Assembly: GCF_015550425.1 (NCBI RefSeq) | Contig: NZ_JADNAT010000029.1 | Span: 1 to 35,779, forward strand | DNA length: 35,779 bases | Reading direction: 5' to 3' | Origin: Clostridium sp. 1001275B_160808_H3 | GTDB taxonomy: Bacteria; Bacillota; Clostridia; Clostridiales; Clostridiaceae | Shown here: piece by piece, positions 34,444 to 35,779 of the stretch | Layout of the letters: every line of letters starts with the position of its first letter | How positions within the stretch are numbered: position 1 is the stretch's first letter | Translations under genes and position numbers: made by a program | Notes under the pieces: model-generated | The model's input: the letters and a program-made list of their open reading frames with translations, nothing else | The model's database searches: none | What the model was told of the DNA's origin: nothing

Positions 34444-35385
34444 ATGGATTTTAAAAATGTTTTATTTGAAGATAATAAAGTAATAATACAAGGTACAAAG
34501 AATTTTAATATAAAACAAATATTAGAGTGTGGACAATGTTTTAGATGGGATAAGATAGAAGATAATAACTATATCATAGTTGCTTATGGAAGAGTTATTG
34601 AAGTAGTTCAAAATGATGATGAAGTTATTATATTAAATTCAAATGAAGAAGATTTTAATAATATATGGAAAAATTATTTTGATTTAGAAAGAAACTATGA
34701 TGAAATAAAAGATGAACTTGCAAAAGATGAAATACTTAGAAAGAGTGTTGAATTTGGATATGGTATAAGAATATTAAATCAAGATCCTTTTGAAATTCTT
34801 ATAAGTTTCATAATATCTGCAAGAAATAGCATTCCTTCAATAAAGAAAACTGTTAAGAAGATATGTGAAAAATGGGGAGAAAAGATAGAGTATAAAGAAA
34901 ATGAATATTATACTTTTCCAACTCCACAAGCAATTAAAGATGCTACATTAGAAGAAATCCAAGAAACAGGAGCATCTTTTAGAAGTAAGTACATATTAGA
35001 TACAATTAAAAAAGTAAATGAAGCTATAGAAGTTAAAGAAGAAATTAAATTAAATCCTAATAAGTATGCTGAAAGACCGGAAATATTAGATTTTGATTTA
35101 GAATATATAAAGTCATTAAATGATGATGAATGCCATATAGCACTTCAAAAATTTATGGGTGTTGGTGCTAAGGTAGCAGATTGTATAATGCTATTTTCAA
35201 TGACAAAACACTCAGCGTTCCCTGTAGATGTATGGGTAAAGAGAGCTATGATTCATTTTTATGTGGCACCAGATGTTTCATTAAACAAAATGAGAGTATT
35301 TGCAAGAGATAAATTTGGAGCTTTATCAGGAATGGCTCAGCAATATTTATTCTACTATGCAAGAGAAAACAAAATTGAAGTATAG
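34444..35385 (+). CDS. ogg: 8-Oxoguanine DNA glycosylase/AP lyase (OGG1-like)
   Basis: Base-excision repair enzyme that removes 8-oxoguanine. 313 aa with the N-terminal OGG_N beta domain (residues ~1-115, including CGQCFRWDKIEDNNYIIVA) and a HhH-GPD domain: QDPFEILISFIISARNSIPS, the helix-hairpin-helix FMGVGAKVADC with catalytic Lys243, and Asp262 in FPVDVWVKRAM. This two-domain form is the OGG1-like group known in clostridia rather than MutM. The ATG is 4 nt behind GAGGTG. It is alone behind its own promoter; its place next to the butyrate operon may be no more than conserved order. Confidence 0.94.
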   Translation: MDFKNVLFEDNKVIIQGTKNFNIKQILECGQCFRWDKIEDNNYIIVAYGRVIEVVQNDDEVIILNSNEEDFNNIWKNYFDLERNYDEIKDELAKDEILRKSVEFGYGIRILNQDPFEILISFIISARNSIPSIKKTVKKICEKWGEKIEYKENEYYTFPTPQAIKDATLEEIQETGASFRSKYILDTIKKVNEAIEVKEEIKLNPNKYAERPEILDFDLEYIKSLNDDECHIALQKFMGVGAKVADCIMLFSMTKHSAFPVDVWVKRAMIHFYVAPDVSLNKMRVFARDKFGALSGMAQQYLFYYARENKIEV

Positions 35386-35402
35386 AATTTTAATAAATTG
35401 AG

Positions 35403-35621
35403 AATATAAAGGCTAAGATAACTAGATATGTTCCATAAGCTAAATAGCTACACAAAGAAGTACTAGGCTTGGAAAACCTACTATGCCAAGAGTTTTGGTT
35501 AACTCGCTGCGCTCAAACAATTAAGCAACACTAAGGCCTAGCAGTTTTTCCTTCGCCAAGTACTTCTAATTGCTCGCTATATGCTTATTTCACGGTCTAT
35601 TTATCTTCGCTAACTTATATT
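35403..35621. repeat. Long imperfect palindrome, probable interspersed (MITE-like) element
   Basis: Two arms of ~100 nt are inverted copies of each other with ~65-70% match by eye. The best blocks are ATAAGC...ATAGC with GAAGTACTAGGC on the left, and GCCAAGTACTTC with GCTCGCTATATGCTTAT on the right. The outermost match is AATATAA (35403) with TTATATT ending at 35621. The centre holds a locally GC-rich stretch, AACTCGCTGCGCTC. There is no open frame of note. The region 35386-35779 contains no gene. Confidence 0.65.
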
Positions 35622-35694
35622 TCTCCACTTAAAATTATTAAATGAAGAATTAGTCTCATTAATACATATCATTATGTTTACGGAGTCTTTATAT

Positions 35695-35721
35695 TCGCAA
35701 TTTGAGTTGGCTTGATTGCGA
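35695..35721. repeat. Small inverted repeat near the window end
   Basis: TCGCAA (35695) and TTGCGA (ending 35721) flank 15 bases. It may belong to a second, diverged copy of the neighbouring palindrome or to its flank. No T tract follows. Confidence 0.35.
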
Positions 35722-35779
35722 TGTTGAGTTAAAAAAATAGCATATATATAAGCATTTACAAGTGGTTTAAACTTGGTTA

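Noticed and set aside
1..35779. CRISPR arrays, tRNA or rRNA genes, insertion-sequence transposases
   Set aside because: No regularly spaced direct repeats, no cloverleaf-like CCA-ended segments and no transposase frames were seen on either strand.

Overview
The window is AT-rich DNA from a Gram-positive, butyrate-forming, apparently motile anaerobe, most likely Clostridium sensu stricto. The evidence is the rex / crt-bcd-etfB-etfA-hbd block, a YtvI-type sporulation membrane protein, strong GGAGG ribosome sites, TTG and GTG starts, and U-tailed terminator hairpins. Every gene I can support is on the + strand.

Positions 1-18511 form a pentose/hemicellulose locus. It begins with the 3' part of a family 3 glycoside hydrolase (beta-xylosidase/beta-glucosidase type). 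Next come a complete ribose/xylose-type ABC importer (ATPase, permease, lipoprotein), then a sensory set: a second, unrelated sugar-binding lipoprotein 4 bp ahead of a YesM/LytS-type histidine kinase, a REC-AraC response regulator and a REC-less AraC protein. A methyl-accepting chemotaxis protein follows, and finally galM, transaldolase, transketolase and a fucose/arabinose-isomerase-family gene. An identical 15-bp cre-like site precedes both the transporter operon and the chemoreceptor. No sugar kinase is visible, so the route from imported pentose to pentose phosphate is completed elsewhere.

Positions 18512-21234 are a mobile-element boundary. A 59-codon ORF and a large serine recombinase abut a mannose-1-phosphate guanylyltransferase gene that has lost its N-terminal part at the junction. 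The 5' half of that gene is not in the window. The recombinase is therefore either next to one end of an element that extends left past position 1, possibly carrying the pentose locus, or a remnant left by a deletion.

Positions 21235-25233 hold single genes: a four-CxxC zinc-ribbon protein, a YvbH-like PH-domain protein, YtvI, a Nudix hydrolase and a small zinc-dependent phospholipase C-like protein.

Positions 25234-28076 are a heavy-metal efflux operon: a CadC-like repressor with its operator and promoter, and a CadA-type P-ATPase with a His-rich linker encoded partly by a 24-bp tandem duplication. It is followed by an apparently unannotated small-RNA gene of about 137 nt (28130-28266) with a textbook promoter and a 16-bp terminator stem.

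Positions 28405-34191 are the redox-controlled butyrate module: rex with its own Rex box, then crt-bcd-etfB-etfA-hbd behind a second Rex box. Thiolase is not in the cluster. An OGG-type 8-oxoguanine glycosylase follows, with a possibly structured leader. The window ends in a non-coding, about 219-bp imperfect palindrome that looks like an interspersed or MITE-like repeat.
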